Counted from the first letter of the stretch, positions 18,571-28,796 are shown. The stretch is DNA of 64,000 nt from Porphyromonas catoniae ATCC 51270 (GCF_000565015.1 NZ_JDFF01000012.1:62001-126000), one strand, 5' to 3'. Numbers and translations: made by a program. Notes: a model not told the origin generated them from the letters alone.

Positions 18571-18720
18571 CAACCTTTGCTATTCTGTAATGTATCCCCT
18601 ATTAAATACTGTATGGAGGTGGGAAGGTACTACCCCTAGCGTGTCTAGACGAGGCGTGTTGCGTCTTGCCCTAAGGAGGGTAGTGTTGCGAAATAAGGCT
18701 TTTGTGGTGTGGGGGAAGAG

Positions 18721-19179
18721 CTAGGCTAGTGGGTCTTCATCGGGGGATGCAGCGTAGTCACTGTAATTGACCTCTGCGGTGCTGGGTGTTTTGCCTTGGG
18801 TATTTGAGGTTGGCTTTGTGGTGGTGCTATGCTCTGCCTTGTGCTGGAGCTGTACGTGCTGACAGATAATCTCTGTCAGATGAGTGACCTGCCCTGTGCG
18901 ATCAACCTGCGTAGCGTATTCGATGCGCCCTGCCACGGAAATGGTGTCACCTGCATGGACATGACGCTCCACAAACATCCCTGCCTCACCACGCAAGACG
19001 ACCCGATGCCAGTAGCTTTGCGTGTGGGTTTTCCCCTCGATACGTTGCTGCAGGATCTCGGTGGTCCTTAGGCGTAGGCGCACCTCGGGATATTCGGGGG
19101 CGAGGTAACGGGTGACAGGCTCATCTGTCACCTCGCCTGTGAGGATCACTTGATTGATGGGTGGGGTAGGGCTAGGCAT
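18721..19179 (-). CDS. ssb: Single-stranded DNA-binding protein (OB fold)
   Basis: 152-aa SSB-type protein that coats single-stranded DNA in replication and repair. The OB-fold region is ~7-112 (NQVILTGEVTDEPVTRYL, QSYWHRVVLRGEAGMFVERH, GDTISVAGRIEY). A polar Thr/Ser/Lys linker follows, ending in an acidic tail SPDEDPLA. The tail resembles the acidic SSB tip but lacks the classic DDDIPF ending. It follows tsaB by 10 bp on the same strand and is probably co-transcribed. It may be a second, divergent SSB rather than the main one. Confidence 0.82.
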   Translation of the reverse strand: MPSPTPPINQVILTGEVTDEPVTRYLAPEYPEVRLRLRTTEILQQRIEGKTHTQSYWHRVVLRGEAGMFVERHVHAGDTISVAGRIEYATQVDRTGQVTHLTEIICQHVQLQHKAEHSTTTKPTSNTQGKTPSTAEVNYSDYAASPDEDPLA

Positions 19180-19189
19180 AGGGTTGGGG

Positions 19190-19879
19190 TTAGCGGCCGA
19201 GGACTTTGTTCTTGGCTACCACTGCCACGTACTCCTTCAGATAGTTTGGAGTCCAATAGGCTGTATCTACAAAAGAACCAGCCTCGAAGGCCTCCGTAGC
19301 AAGGGAAACCATCTGCTTGGCATCAGGTGCAAAGCCCTCATCCCAAACCTCGTAGTTTAGCTCAGGCCATAGGTCACTAGCCTTGGTCGCTCCATCACCT
19401 ACGAGGAGATGTTTGCCCTCGGAGAAGAGAGGAGCTTCGGCAGAGAGAACGACAGGGCGGTCTTCGCTGAGACGTGTCCGGTCGCTCAAGAAGCTCGCTG
19501 TATAGACCTCCATACGTCGAGCATCAAGCATAGGATGGATGGTTATTCCGCCCTCATGAAGGTGGGCAATAGCTCCGGCTGCGATCAGCTCCAGAGTGTC
19601 GATAGCGATGAGTGGGAGCTGTAGACCGAGGCAAAGACCTTTAGCGAGTGAGGTGCTGATACGTAGCCCCGTATAGCTCCCCGGGCCAGCACTCACAGCG
19701 ATAGCTCGAAGCTCTTGGCCCGAGGCGTGTAGCTCTTTGAGCAGTTCGTCAGTGAGGGGGGCAAGGGCTGCTGCATGCCCTCCCTCAGGAGCATCTAGGG
19801 CTCGTGAGGCAAGGACTTGTTGCCCCCATCCGATAGCTGCACTACAGCGTGTCGTGGAGGTCTCTAGGCAAAGTATCAT
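19190..19879 (-). CDS. tsaB: tRNA threonylcarbamoyladenosine biosynthesis protein TsaB
   Basis: Partner of TsaD in making the t6A modification at position 37 of ANN-decoding tRNAs. 229 aa, ASKHA-like fold. It has MILCLETSTTRCSAAIG at the N-terminus and the family block ISAGPGSYTGLRI-type sequence (AVSAGPGSYTGLRISTSLAK, ~62-81), followed by IDTLELIAAGA. Length is typical. It lies 34 bp after the exonuclease III gene and 10 bp before ssb, all on the minus strand. Confidence 0.93.
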   Translation of the reverse strand: MILCLETSTTRCSAAIGWGQQVLASRALDAPEGGHAAALAPLTDELLKELHASGQELRAIAVSAGPGSYTGLRISTSLAKGLCLGLQLPLIAIDTLELIAAGAIAHLHEGGITIHPMLDARRMEVYTASFLSDRTRLSEDRPVVLSAEAPLFSEGKHLLVGDGATKASDLWPELNYEVWDEGFAPDAKQMVSLATEAFEAGSFVDTAYWTPNYLKEYVAVVAKNKVLGR

Positions 19880-19913
19880 AGAGGAAAGTGGAGGGATGAG
19901 GTGTGAGTAAGTA

Positions 19914-20666
19914 TTACTTCAGTACCAGCTCGACAGGACAGTGGTCGGAGCCAAAGATCTCGGTGTGGATCTTCGCTGAGGCAAGCTGTGGTGCAAGGCG
20001 CTGTGAGGTGACGAAGTAGTCGATACGCCAGCCTGAGTTGCGCTCACGTGCCCTGAAGCGGTAAGACCACCAAGAGTAGATGTCACGCTGGTCGGGATGG
20101 AAGTATCGGAAGGTGTCAATGAAGCCTGCGTCAAGAAGTTCCTGAAACTTCCCTCGCTCCTCATCGGTGAAGCCCGCATTGCGTCTGTTGCTTTTCGGGT
20201 TCTTCAAATCAATCTCTTGGTGAGCAACATTTAAATCCCCACAGACGATGACAGGCTTCTTCTTATCGAGCTCAACGAGGTAGACCCGAAAATCATCTTC
20301 CCAAGTCATGCGGTAACCGAGGCGACGAAGGTCGTCCTGCGAATTAGGGACATACACTGTGACGAGGTAGAAATCCGTGTACTCGAGCGTTATCACACGC
20401 CCCTCGGTATCGTGGTGGTCGATGCCTATGCCATAGGAGACGCTGAGTGGCTCATGGCGGGTATAGATTGCTGTACCAGAGTAGCCCTTCTTCTCGGCAT
20501 AGTTCCAGTACGTATGGTAAGAGGGTAGGTCAGCCTCTAGTTGGCCAGCCTGCATCTTGGTCTCTTGCAGACAAACAAAGTCTGCGTCTAGCTCTTGGAT
20601 AATCTCTGGGAAACCCTTCCCGAAGACTGCCCGGAGACCATTCACATTCCACGATATAAATTTCAT
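19914..20666 (-). CDS. xth: Exodeoxyribonuclease III / AP endonuclease
   Basis: Metal-dependent base-excision-repair nuclease that cleaves at abasic sites. 250 aa. It has [13 protein letters not shown] (catalytic Asn in the WNVNGLRA motif), the metal-binding Glu in [17 protein letters not shown], the catalytic [14 protein letters not shown] and the terminal [10 protein letters not shown] (Asp/His pair). All active-site motifs are intact. The start is immediately preceded by the queC unit, 52 bp upstream. Confidence 0.95.
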   Translation of the reverse strand: MKFISWNVNGLRAVFGKGFPEIIQELDADFVCLQETKMQAGQLEADLPSYHTYWNYAEKKGYSGTAIYTRHEPLSVSYGIGIDHHDTEGRVITLEYTDFYLVTVYVPNSQDDLRRLGYRMTWEDDFRVYLVELDKKKPVIVCGDLNVAHQEIDLKNPKSNRRNAGFTDEERGKFQELLDAGFIDTFRYFHPDQRDIYSWWSYRFRARERNSGWRIDYFVTSQRLAPQLASAKIHTEIFGSDHCPVELVLK

Positions 20667-20718
20667 TGATTTCTTTGGCTTTTTGTGCTGAGATGCTCAG
20701 GACTTCGTCTAATATACC

Positions 20719-21384
20719 CTAGGCATTCTCTTTATAAATAGTGGGGTCGATAATCCTGGCCTCTTGCATTGCTTCACGGCGTTCGATGCATGTGGCGCAT
20801 GTGCCACACTGCACGTCACCTCCCTCATAGCAACTCCAGGTCTCTGAATAATCGATACCCAGTCGCTTGCCATGAGTTGCTATATCACCCTTAGAGATGT
20901 CGGTGTAGGGAGCTTCGATAGAGACATGGTTGTTCGTCCCTTCGTAGACTGCGCTATGCATGGGTTGGATGAACGAGGCTCGGCAGTCAGGATAGATGGC
21001 ATGGTCACCGAAGTGATTAGCGATGTAGACCCGATCAAGCCTCCGTGATTCGGCGAGACCTGCTGCGATGGAGAGCATAATGCCGTTGCGGAAGGGGACG
21101 ACGGTCGATGCCATGTTCTGCTCATCATAGCTCCCCTTGGGGATGTCTCCTCCACCCTGGAGGAGGGCACTTTGGAAATATTGACTGATGAAGGAGAGGG
21201 GAATGGTCAGATGCTCGATACCGAGACGCTCACAGTGCAAGCGAGCATAGGGTAGCTCACGAGCATTGTGCTTCGAGCCATAGTCGAATGAGAGAGCAAG
21301 GGCAATGTCTGCTTGGTGCTCATAGAGCAGGGTGACGCTATCCATGCCTCCCGAGAGGACGATGAGTCCACGTTTATTTGTCAT
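20719..21384 (-). CDS. queC: 7-cyano-7-deazaguanine synthase QueC
   Basis: ATP-dependent conversion of 7-carboxy-7-deazaguanine to preQ0 on the queuosine path. The ATP pyrophosphatase P-loop SGGMDS is at residues 11-16. The C-terminal zinc site is CYEGGDVQCGTCATC. I chose ATG at 21384 (221 aa), because the extended frame to 21411 starts with TTG and would overlap the upstream transporter gene by 8 bp. It lies 19 bp behind the transporter gene and is probably co-transcribed with it. No other queuosine gene is in the window. Confidence 0.93.
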   Translation of the reverse strand: MTNKRGLIVLSGGMDSVTLLYEHQADIALALSFDYGSKHNARELPYARLHCERLGIEHLTIPLSFISQYFQSALLQGGGDIPKGSYDEQNMASTVVPFRNGIMLSIAAGLAESRRLDRVYIANHFGDHAIYPDCRASFIQPMHSAVYEGTNNHVSIEAPYTDISKGDIATHGKRLGIDYSETWSCYEGGDVQCGTCATCIERREAMQEARIIDPTIYKENA

Positions 21385-21403
21385 TCTTGATCGTTGTCGG
21401 TGC

Positions 21404-23089
21404 TTAGACAAAGAAGCTAAGCAGTATCTGTGCTGAGATGATGCGTACGAACATGGCCACGGGATACACGATGGCGTATGCTACACTGCTGGAGCGAGAT
21501 TCATTGATACTCATGGCGTACTCCAGTGCCATAGAGTTGGCCATCGCCCCGCAAAGAAGTCCGACCGTCTCAGCATGCGTCTTCTTATACCCAAAGAGGG
21601 ATGTGAGTCCAACAAGTAGCGTAGGAAGTACTGTGATGAGAAAGCCAAGACTTATCCAGAGTAACCCATCCCCGTGGATAATAGTTTCAAAGAAATGTGC
21701 TCCACTGGCCAGACCGAGACCAGCTAGATAGATAATAATACCCAGTTGCTTGATGAGCTGAGTGGCACTATTGCTCATGTAAGTGGCCAGACGGAAGCGT
21801 GCGCCAAAGGCTCCCATGAGTATCCCCATGACGATGGGTCCACCTGCCAGACCGAGCTTGATCGGCATGCTAAGTCCAGGGATAGCAATTGGGATAGAGC
21901 CGAGGATGCAACCAAAGGCAAGCCCAACGAAGAAACTCACGAGCTTAGGTTTGTCTAGCGTATTAATGGAGTCCCCCAGATAGGCAGATACCTTGGTGAG
22001 CTGCTGTAGCTCTCCGACGACTGTCAGACGGTCTCCCAGCTGAAGCCTCAGCTCAGGAGTGGCTAGGATCTCAATCCCTGCACGATCAATGCGTGTGATA
22101 TTGATGCCATACTGGTTGCGTAGGCGTAGAGCCCCGAGCTTCACGCCATTTACCTTAGAGTTAGTAATGATGATGCGCTTGGAGATCAACTGGGCATCGA
22201 TGGCATCCCAGTCGATGTCGGGTCTATTCCAGTCTCGAGACTCTGCTCGATGACCAAAGAATGTCTCTAGGATAGGTAGGTCATCCTTGTGAATGAGAAT
22301 GAGTAGATGATCTCCTGCCTCAAGGACTGTGTGTGATGAAGGGATAATAAGGGTCTCTCCTCGCCAGATACGTGAGATGATGAATTTCTTTTTGATGAGC
22401 CCTACGGTATCTAGTACGGTCTTGCCAAAGAGCGCGGGGTTAGTGAGCTCTAGCTCGGTAATATAGGTTGTCTTTGCCTCTAGCTCATTGGGGGATTTCC
22501 CTCTATTGGGGTCAATGTAGTGCAAGACCATGATAGCTAAGATAACACCTACGACACCGAGAGGATAAGTTAAGGCGCATGCGAGTGCTAGATCTGCTAC
22601 CTCTCGAGTACCACTTGCTCCGAGTATATCCTGTAGGGTACTTTGCACAGCGGCGAGCATGGGGGTATTGGTGACGGCACCCGACATGATTCCCAGCATA
22701 TTGGGCATAGATACTCCACAGGTATAGTGCAGGATGACGACGAGTAACAGACCTATTGCTATGAGCATCAGCCCAAGTGCATTGTAGAGCAGGCCTTGCT
22801 TCTTGAGCGAAGGGAAGAATGAAGGGCCCACCTCGACCCCAAGGGCATAGACAAAGAGGGTAAGCCCGAGGGTCTGTGCAAAGCTATTCATCTCTACGTT
22901 GACCTTCACTCCGAAGTGTGCAGCTAGGATTCCGACAAAGAAGACAAATGTGATCCCTAATGATAGCTTCCCAATGCGTAGCTTGCCCATGACCAAGCCT
23001 ACTGCGGAGACCAGCGTAAGCATTACGAGGGTCTGCAGGACAGAGGGCGTGACGAAGACTTCACGTAGCCACGTATGTATTACATCCAT
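21404..23089 (-). CDS. AspT/YidE-type membrane transporter with two RCK_C domains
   Basis: Putative inner-membrane exchanger of the aspartate:alanine exchanger family. 561 aa from ATG 23089; the frame extends 22 codons upstream, but MDVIHTWL is the more likely start. There are about five transmembrane helices (~10-180), then two TrkA C-terminal domains (~195-275, around WRGETLIIPSSHTVLEAGDHL, and ~285-370, around LRLQLGDRLTVVG), then about five further helices to the end. The order 5 TM, RCK_C pair, 5 TM is the family hallmark. The substrate cannot be read from sequence. Confidence 0.85.
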   Translation of the reverse strand: MDVIHTWLREVFVTPSVLQTLVMLTLVSAVGLVMGKLRIGKLSLGITFVFFVGILAAHFGVKVNVEMNSFAQTLGLTLFVYALGVEVGPSFFPSLKKQGLLYNALGLMLIAIGLLLVVILHYTCGVSMPNMLGIMSGAVTNTPMLAAVQSTLQDILGASGTREVADLALACALTYPLGVVGVILAIMVLHYIDPNRGKSPNELEAKTTYITELELTNPALFGKTVLDTVGLIKKKFIISRIWRGETLIIPSSHTVLEAGDHLLILIHKDDLPILETFFGHRAESRDWNRPDIDWDAIDAQLISKRIIITNSKVNGVKLGALRLRNQYGINITRIDRAGIEILATPELRLQLGDRLTVVGELQQLTKVSAYLGDSINTLDKPKLVSFFVGLAFGCILGSIPIAIPGLSMPIKLGLAGGPIVMGILMGAFGARFRLATYMSNSATQLIKQLGIIIYLAGLGLASGAHFFETIIHGDGLLWISLGFLITVLPTLLVGLTSLFGYKKTHAETVGLLCGAMANSMALEYAMSINESRSSSVAYAIVYPVAMFVRIISAQILLSFFV

Positions 23090-23259
23090 TTTTTGTCTAC
23101 TATCTGCATATGCTGAGGTAGGTAAGCAAAGTCTCAGCACCGACAAAATTACCACTTTTTACCTAAGGTAAACATCTTTTATGTTGGACCTTTCTTTTAT
23201 TGTGGTATAAGGTGTGACATGGGGAAGATGAAGGGTGTTCTTGGGTGGAGAATAAGACG

Positions 23260-23298
23260 AAAAGCCTTGCCGTAAGCATCTCTTACGGCAAGGCTTTT
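23260..23298 (-). terminator. Terminator after dnaK
   Basis: Perfect 17-bp stem AAAAGCCTTGCCGTAAG (23260-23276) with CTTACGGCAAGGCTTTT (23282-23298). T-runs lie on both sides, so it may work in both directions. Confidence 0.9.
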
Positions 23299-23323
23299 TA
23301 TTGTAAGGGTGTGCAGAGGTCAG

Positions 23324-25219
23324 TTACTTCACTTCCTCGAAGTCAGCATCGGTGATGTTGTCACCAGAGGCCTGCGAAGAGGAAGCAGACTGCCCTGCAG
23401 CAGGATCGGTAGCACCAGCGTTAGCGTGGTGGTACATCTCCTCGCTCGCTGCTTGGAATGCCGACTGTACCTCAGCCGTAGCTGCGTCGATACCTTCGAT
23501 ATTCTGTGCCGAGTAAGCTTCCTTGAGCTTAGCGAGAGCACTCTCGACAGCTGCCTTCTTATCCGCAGAGAGCTTATCGCCGAATTCCTTCAGCTGCTTC
23601 TCCGTCTGGAAGATCAGACTATCTGCCTGATTGAGCTTAGTGATACGCTCGCTTTCACGCTTGTCTGCCTCGGCATTAGCCGCAGCCTCATCCTTCATAC
23701 GCTTGATCTCGTCATCGGAGAGACCGCTGGAGGCTTCGATACGGATCTTCTGCTGCTTACCTGTAGCCTTGTCCAGAGCGGTTACGTTGAGGATACCATT
23801 AGCATCTATATCGAAGGTTACCTCGATCTGTGGGGTCTGGCGTGGAGCAGGTGCTACCTCGAGCTTGAAACGACCGATACTCTTATTATCCTTAGCGAGA
23901 GAGCGCTCCCCCTGTAGGACATGGATCTCTACCTCGGGCTGGTTATCAACAGCGGTGGTGAAGATTTCGCTCTTTTTCGTTGGAATCGTTGTATTGGCAT
24001 CGATGAGACGGGTCATCACACCACCCATGGTCTCGATACCGAGGGAGAGGGGAGTGACGTCTAGCAGGAGTACGTCCTTGATTTCCCCCGTCAGTACACC
24101 ACCCTGAATAGCAGCACCTACGGCAACGACTTCATCAGGATTTACACCCTTTGATGGGGCCTTCCCGAAGATCTTTTCTACTATTTCCTGAATAGCAGGT
24201 ATGCGGGTAGAGCCACCGACGAGGATCACTTCATCAATGTCAGTTCTTGAGAGGCCAGCATCACGAAGTGCCTGTTCACATGGAGCGACACAAGCCTGGA
24301 TCAGGCGATCGGCGAGCTGCTCAAACTTAGCACGAGTCAGCGTGCGTACTAGGTGCTTGGGGATACCGCCCACAGGCATGATGTAGGGGAGGTTAATCTC
24401 CGTACTTGTCGTGCTAGATAGCTCGATCTTTGCCTTTTCAGCTGCCTCCTTGAGACGCTGCATAGCCATCGGATCTTGACGTAGATCCACACCTTCGTCC
24501 GCCTTGAACTCATCGGCAAGCCAGTCGATAATCACGTGGTCGAAGTCATCACCACCTAGGTGGGTGTCACCGTTGGTAGAGCGTACCTCGAAGACCCCAT
24601 CCCCTAGCTCAAGGATCGAGATATCGAATGTACCGCCACCGAGGTCAAAGACGGCGATCTTCATATCCTTATTTGCCTTATCTAGGCCGTAAGCCAGAGA
24701 AGCGGCAGTGGGCTCATTGATGATACGTCGTACGTTAAGCCCTGCGATCTCACCTGCTTCCTTTGTAGCCTGACGCTGGGCATCGTTGAAGTAAGCTGGT
24801 ACGGTGATGACCGCATCGGTTACTTCTTGTCCGAGGTAGTCTTCGGCGGTCTTCTTCATCTTCTGTAGAATGATAGCCGAGATCTCCTGTGGTGTGTAGA
24901 GTCGTCCATCGATATCTACACGAGGTGTATTGTTGTCGCCTCGTACGACCTTGTAGGGGACACGAGTTATCTCGTCCTTGACCTGGTCGAAGGTCTCACC
25001 CATGAAGCGCTTGATCGAGTAGATGGTCTTCGTAGGGTTCGTGATAGCCTGACGCTTAGCAGGGTCACCGACCTTACGCTCACCACCGTCGATGAAGGCT
25101 ACGACCGAGGGGGTCGTGCGCTTACCTTCACTATTTGTGATAACGATAGGCTCGTTACCTTCGAGGACTGCGACACAAGAGTTCGTCGTCCCTAAGTCTA
25201 TTCCAATGATCTTTCCCAT
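23324..25219 (-). CDS. dnaK: Chaperone protein DnaK (Hsp70)
   Basis: ATP-driven cytoplasmic chaperone. 631 aa, full length. It begins [21 protein letters not shown], has the phosphate loops [12 protein letters not shown] and [12 protein letters not shown], the substrate-binding beta domain after [14 protein letters not shown], a helical lid, and ends in the conserved DADFEEVK. It stands alone: grpE and dnaJ are not adjacent. No CIRCE element or clear -7/-33 pair was found upstream. Confidence 0.98.
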   Translation of the reverse strand: MGKIIGIDLGTTNSCVAVLEGNEPIVITNSEGKRTTPSVVAFIDGGERKVGDPAKRQAITNPTKTIYSIKRFMGETFDQVKDEITRVPYKVVRGDNNTPRVDIDGRLYTPQEISAIILQKMKKTAEDYLGQEVTDAVITVPAYFNDAQRQATKEAGEIAGLNVRRIINEPTAASLAYGLDKANKDMKIAVFDLGGGTFDISILELGDGVFEVRSTNGDTHLGGDDFDHVIIDWLADEFKADEGVDLRQDPMAMQRLKEAAEKAKIELSSTTSTEINLPYIMPVGGIPKHLVRTLTRAKFEQLADRLIQACVAPCEQALRDAGLSRTDIDEVILVGGSTRIPAIQEIVEKIFGKAPSKGVNPDEVVAVGAAIQGGVLTGEIKDVLLLDVTPLSLGIETMGGVMTRLIDANTTIPTKKSEIFTTAVDNQPEVEIHVLQGERSLAKDNKSIGRFKLEVAPAPRQTPQIEVTFDIDANGILNVTALDKATGKQQKIRIEASSGLSDDEIKRMKDEAAANAEADKRESERITKLNQADSLIFQTEKQLKEFGDKLSADKKAAVESALAKLKEAYSAQNIEGIDAATAEVQSAFQAASEEMYHHANAGATDPAAGQSASSSQASGDNITDADFEEVK

Positions 25220-25372
25220 AATGTTTATTTCGTTGTTGTTCTATTTTTAGTTTGACTTACGCCCTACTAGGGTCAAAGCCTATGCCAAAGGACGAATAGC
25301 CTCTTCATGTGACAAACTGTCATTTATCCCCCCGCTCCCCCATGCCACACCATACCTATAATATATAAAGAA

Positions 25373-25412
25373 GACAGCCCTACCGCAGGAGGGTCTCTGC
25401 GGTAGGGCTGTC
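25373..25412 (-). terminator. Terminator after the outer-membrane protein gene
   Basis: Perfect 16-bp stem GACAGCCCTACCGCAG (25373-25388) with CTGCGGTAGGGCTGTC (25397-25412). On the minus strand it is followed by TTCTTTATATATT. Confidence 0.85.
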
Positions 25413-25442
25413 GAATAGGTGTAGACTCTGTACGGGAGTTTG

Positions 25443-26057
25443 CTAGAGGTGAAACTCGATCCCGAGCAGGAGGTTAGCTGGAGTGAAGGCTAGGCCAAAG
25501 CCCGAGGCACTCGTACCCTCTCCACCTGAGAAGGCAAACTTGGTACGGTAGCCAATGAAGCCCCAGTACATATTCAGGTGAATAAGGCGAGATAGCTCTA
25601 GGCTCATCCCAGGGCGCACCCCAATCTCAAAGCCTGTCGTTCCTCCACCAGTACTGACTCCTAGCCCTCCTTCGAGGTAGAAGTGTAGCGGATTTACATT
25701 AGCGAGGTAGTAGCGAGCAAAAGGACGAATTAGGAAGTGGGTTTGGGAGTTACCTCCTTCTTGTGATTGGTTCTGTATGGATAGGTTAGCACCGAAGCCC
25801 AGATCATCGTTAAGAAGATACATCGCCCCTGGAGAAAGGGCAAAGGCCGTAGTCTTAGCATCCTCATTACGCCAGAAGGAGAAGTTACCTCCAATAACGA
25901 AACGCCTTGAATCCCCATAGGACGACCCCGAGGAATATGCAGCATGGCTAGAGGCCGTAGAGCGCTGTGCTAGTACCGGTAGGCTAGTCGAGAGGCAGAG
26001 GATAGTGGCAAGAGCCATGCCCCATCGACGTGTAATCTGATTCATCATAGGTGTCAT
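25443..26057 (-). CDS. Small outer-membrane beta-barrel protein
   Basis: 204-aa exported protein with a signal peptide (residues ~1-31, ending LPVLAQ). The mature part has alternating barrel strands (RFVIGGNFSFWRNED, LGFGANLSIQNQSQ, FLIRPFARYYLANVNPLHFYLEGGLGVST) and ends in NLLLGIEFHL, a typical C-terminal aromatic strand. It resembles OmpW/porin-like small barrels of Bacteroidetes; function unknown. A minus-strand TATCTTTG (26092-26099) lies upstream. Two or three adjacent Met codons (residues 1, 4, 5) leave the exact start open. Confidence 0.7.
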   Translation of the reverse strand: MTPMMNQITRRWGMALATILCLSTSLPVLAQRSTASSHAAYSSGSSYGDSRRFVIGGNFSFWRNEDAKTTAFALSPGAMYLLNDDLGFGANLSIQNQSQEGGNSQTHFLIRPFARYYLANVNPLHFYLEGGLGVSTGGGTTGFEIGVRPGMSLELSRLIHLNMYWGFIGYRTKFAFSGGEGTSASGFGLAFTPANLLLGIEFHL

Positions 26058-26091
26058 CTATTTAGTTATTGATAATCGGAGTCTACTTCCG

Positions 26092-26099
26092 CAAAGATA
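26092..26099 (-). promoter_or_regulatory. Candidate -7 box for the small outer-membrane protein
   Basis: Minus-strand TATCTTTG. A TTTG lies only 17 bp further upstream (26117-26120), shorter than the usual 19-21. Confidence 0.4.
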
Positions 26100-26140
26100 G
26101 TAAACTATTTGACTTGCAAACTATTTTTACCTTTCCTTAT

Positions 26141-28474
26141 CTATAAGCGTACACTGAGGTCAATTCCTAGTGAACGGGGGGCAGAGGTCTGCACCATAGC
26201 TCCACCAGGCATCGGTGAGGCGGCAGAGAAGACGATGTAGGAGCGGTCTGCCAGATTGTTACCCCAGAGGGCTAGGCTTAGTCGGTCGTAGGCCACCCCG
26301 AGACGTGCCCGAAGGTTCGTTTGTAGGGGCTCAGAGGTGCTATTGTCCTCGGTCCAATAGATACGTCCAAAGCCCATGCACTCTGCCTCGCCAAAGAGAC
26401 GGAACTTCCCCCCGACATGCTCATTGAAGGAAAGCATACCGCTGAAGGTGTGCTGGGGGATGAAGGGGACGACATTCCCCTTCTTCGCCCGACCCGTTTC
26501 CTCGGTAAACCGAGTGTCTGTCAGGCTATAGGTTGCTTGGGCAGAGAGGGAGCCAAGGAGACGCTTACTGGCAGAGAACTCCACCCCCAGCGAGCGTGAT
26601 CCCCCAGCGTTGCCCACAATACGTCCTGCACCTGTGCTCACGAAGCGGGTAAGCTGTAGATCACGAACCTGCATGAGGTAGACCGAACCCTCCAGTCGAA
26701 GCCCTAGTGTAGGGTCATCGTAGTGCCCCCCGATCTCGTAGCTCCAACTGTGCTCGGGGCGGTAGGAAGTTCGCTCGGGAAGGGTCGTCGTGTCAAAGGG
26801 GCGACCTAATCCGGCTCCAGCACTGAGTGTATTCTGAGTCTGTACCTGTACCACGAGGTCGGAGAAGGACTGTTCGTTGAAGCCTCCTGCCTTGTGCCCT
26901 CTAGTGATAGTAGCATGAAGGGCAAGGTGGTCCAGGGGCTTCCATTGCAGAGCTAGCTTTGGGATGAGGTGCCAGTACTCGCTCTTCTGCGCTCCACGTA
27001 GTGAGACAGCCTGTCCTGCGATGACGCTATTATCTGTAGGGTTCTTTAGGGCAAAGTCCTCCAGCCCGCGCACATCATAGTCGAGATCGTGACGCTCGTA
27101 GTCTAGGCGAAGACCCGCCGTGAGGGTAAAGGCCTTACCTAGGGCAAGTGCGCTCTCGTGATACAGAGCTAGCCCCCAGTCAGGCATAGAGAAGGCGTTG
27201 AGATTCACCGCATCCGCTCCCCCTGGACGAGGTACGTACTGGTAGGCGGGGATACGGGCAGCAGCCTGAGGGTTACGGGCTGCGATCTGTCGCTTCATCT
27301 GGGCGATCCCTTGGGTGATCAGCAGGCTCGCTCCTCGGGGGGAATAGGTCACGGGGACGTCGATCTTCTTCGCATCGTAGTAGCCGAAGATCCCTGCACT
27401 CCAGCGATATTTTGCCTCCTCACTTGGCAGACCTTTGAGGATAAACTCCTGTGTGAAGCCGTGCTCCCTCAGTCGCTGATCCGCCATGAAGAGGCGCATA
27501 CTAGAGGCGTCCATGTCGAGCTGGGCACGGTCATACAGATACTGATAGCTCGAGGCAGACTGGAGCTGGATACCTTCGCTTAGTCGGTAGCCGATGAGGA
27601 AGCGAGCCGTAGCAGTATGCCGTTCGTAGGTTTCGGGGGAATCGGCGGATAGGGCAAGGGGCTTGCGGGTCTGGATGTCCAGCAGTCTATAAGGGAAGCC
27701 TCCCTGATTTACGTAGTCACCCTGGAGACTTAGTGCCATATCGAGGCGATCGTTAGGGCGAAGCTCCAGCTTGACAAAGCCCGCTACCATACGTAGGCTA
27801 TCCTGCTTAGCCTTCGTTGTCTCGTTGTAGAAGTACCCTTGACGCATCGAGCCTGAGAGCCCATAGCTTAGCCCGAGGGTCTCACTGAGGCGTAGGGCTT
27901 GCTCTACCGAGGCACGCAGGTAACCATGAGTCCCTGCCGAGAGCCTAGCCTCCCCACCTGCACGGTCAAAGGCTGAGCGGGTATAGTAGTTGATGATCCC
28001 CGACATAGCGTTGCGCCCATAGAGCGTCCCTTGGGGACCTCGGAGTACCTCGATACCGGAGATGCCGGGGAGGTCAAGGTTGAAGCCCGACTTATTGAGT
28101 ACAGGCACTCCATCTAGGTATAGTCCTATCGTCTGTCCGGTACTACGGGCACCGCTACCACGGAGGTATATAGCTGCACTGCGCTTAGAGCCGTAGTCGG
28201 GGATGAAGAGGCTGGGCACGCGGCTCGTCAAATCCGTTACACTCTGGATGCGGTAGAGCTGAAGTTCCTTGCTGTTAATCCAGGTTAGGCTCACGGGAGC
28301 CTGCCCTGAAGGCGCCGTCATACGCTGGGGGACATAGCCACTGATGACTACCTCATCCAGCAGGTGCTGAGCTAGGCTATCCTGCCCTTCGGCTGAGGCG
28401 AGGGTAGGGGAGAGTAGGGCAGTAATGCCCCAAATAAGGGTAAGGCGAAGGGTCGACTTACTATGCTGTTTCAT
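26141..28474 (-). CDS. TonB-dependent outer-membrane receptor
   Basis: 777-aa active-transport receptor driven by TonB/ExbBD. The start is MKQHSKSTLRL at 28474; the open frame runs 17 codons further but without a signal. The signal peptide ends near TLASAE. The plug domain (~40-155) has VLRGPQGTLYGRNAMSGIINY, and the 22-strand barrel ends in LGIDLSVRL. The sequence resembles siderophore/cobalamin-type receptors of the IroN/Fiu kind rather than SusC: there is no CarboxypepD-like N-terminal extension and no SusD neighbour. Ligand unknown. It has a good promoter (28523-28555) on the same strand. Confidence 0.9.
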   Translation of the reverse strand: MKQHSKSTLRLTLIWGITALLSPTLASAEGQDSLAQHLLDEVVISGYVPQRMTAPSGQAPVSLTWINSKELQLYRIQSVTDLTSRVPSLFIPDYGSKRSAAIYLRGSGARSTGQTIGLYLDGVPVLNKSGFNLDLPGISGIEVLRGPQGTLYGRNAMSGIINYYTRSAFDRAGGEARLSAGTHGYLRASVEQALRLSETLGLSYGLSGSMRQGYFYNETTKAKQDSLRMVAGFVKLELRPNDRLDMALSLQGDYVNQGGFPYRLLDIQTRKPLALSADSPETYERHTATARFLIGYRLSEGIQLQSASSYQYLYDRAQLDMDASSMRLFMADQRLREHGFTQEFILKGLPSEEAKYRWSAGIFGYYDAKKIDVPVTYSPRGASLLITQGIAQMKRQIAARNPQAAARIPAYQYVPRPGGADAVNLNAFSMPDWGLALYHESALALGKAFTLTAGLRLDYERHDLDYDVRGLEDFALKNPTDNSVIAGQAVSLRGAQKSEYWHLIPKLALQWKPLDHLALHATITRGHKAGGFNEQSFSDLVVQVQTQNTLSAGAGLGRPFDTTTLPERTSYRPEHSWSYEIGGHYDDPTLGLRLEGSVYLMQVRDLQLTRFVSTGAGRIVGNAGGSRSLGVEFSASKRLLGSLSAQATYSLTDTRFTEETGRAKKGNVVPFIPQHTFSGMLSFNEHVGGKFRLFGEAECMGFGRIYWTEDNSTSEPLQTNLRARLGVAYDRLSLALWGNNLADRSYIVFSAASPMPGGAMVQTSAPRSLGIDLSVRL

Positions 28475-28522
28475 TATAATATATCTCTGATTTAATCGTG
28501 AGAAATTTCTCTTTTGGAGTCG

Positions 28523-28555
28523 CAAAGGTAGAGGCAGGATACCCCATGAGACAAA
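28523..28555 (-). promoter_or_regulatory. Promoter of the TonB-dependent receptor gene
   Basis: Minus-strand TTTG (28552-28555), a 21-bp spacer and TACCTTTG (28523-28530) match the Bacteroidetes -33/-7 consensus. The start codon lies about 50 bp downstream. Confidence 0.6.
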
Positions 28556-28711
28556 AAAGGGAGGGTTATCCTTGTTTTTCGCTGGATATTAGTACGAGGT
28601 AGCCGTTTTCTGCTTTGAGAAGGTACGATTTCGGGCAAATCGAGGGGGTGGGGCTTCTCCTCAAGAGGGGGAAGTGCATCTTTTGTCAGGTGCCATGCAG
28701 AGGGTGAAAAT

Positions 28712-28796
28712 AGGTATCGGGGGAAACCCTCTAGAGGTATCCCCGTAACCTCTTTAGGGTTTCCCTCGATACCTCGAGATAGTTTCCCCCGATACC
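28712..28796. repeat. Family 3 palindrome array, copy 1 (four 16-bp cores, 23-bp period)
   Basis: Cores at 28712 (AGGTATCGGGGGAAAC), 28735 (AGGTATCCCCGTAACC), 28758 (GGTTTCCCTCGATACC) and 28781 (AGTTTCCCCCGATACC), each followed by a 7-bp variable spacer (CCTCTAG, TCTTTAG, TCGAGAT). The last two cores are in reverse orientation. The layout (16+7) equals that of family 1, but the core sequence is unrelated. It lies in a 680-bp gap between divergent genes. Confidence 0.88.

Noticed and set aside
23090-23155. 22-codon N-terminal extension of the AspT-like transporter
   Set aside because: The downstream ATG (23089) gives the family N-terminus, and the extension contains no clear signal or start context.
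23329-24692. Long open frames on the plus strand across dnaK
   Set aside because: They are antisense shadows of a strongly coding GC-biased gene; they have no recognisable domains and no promoter.
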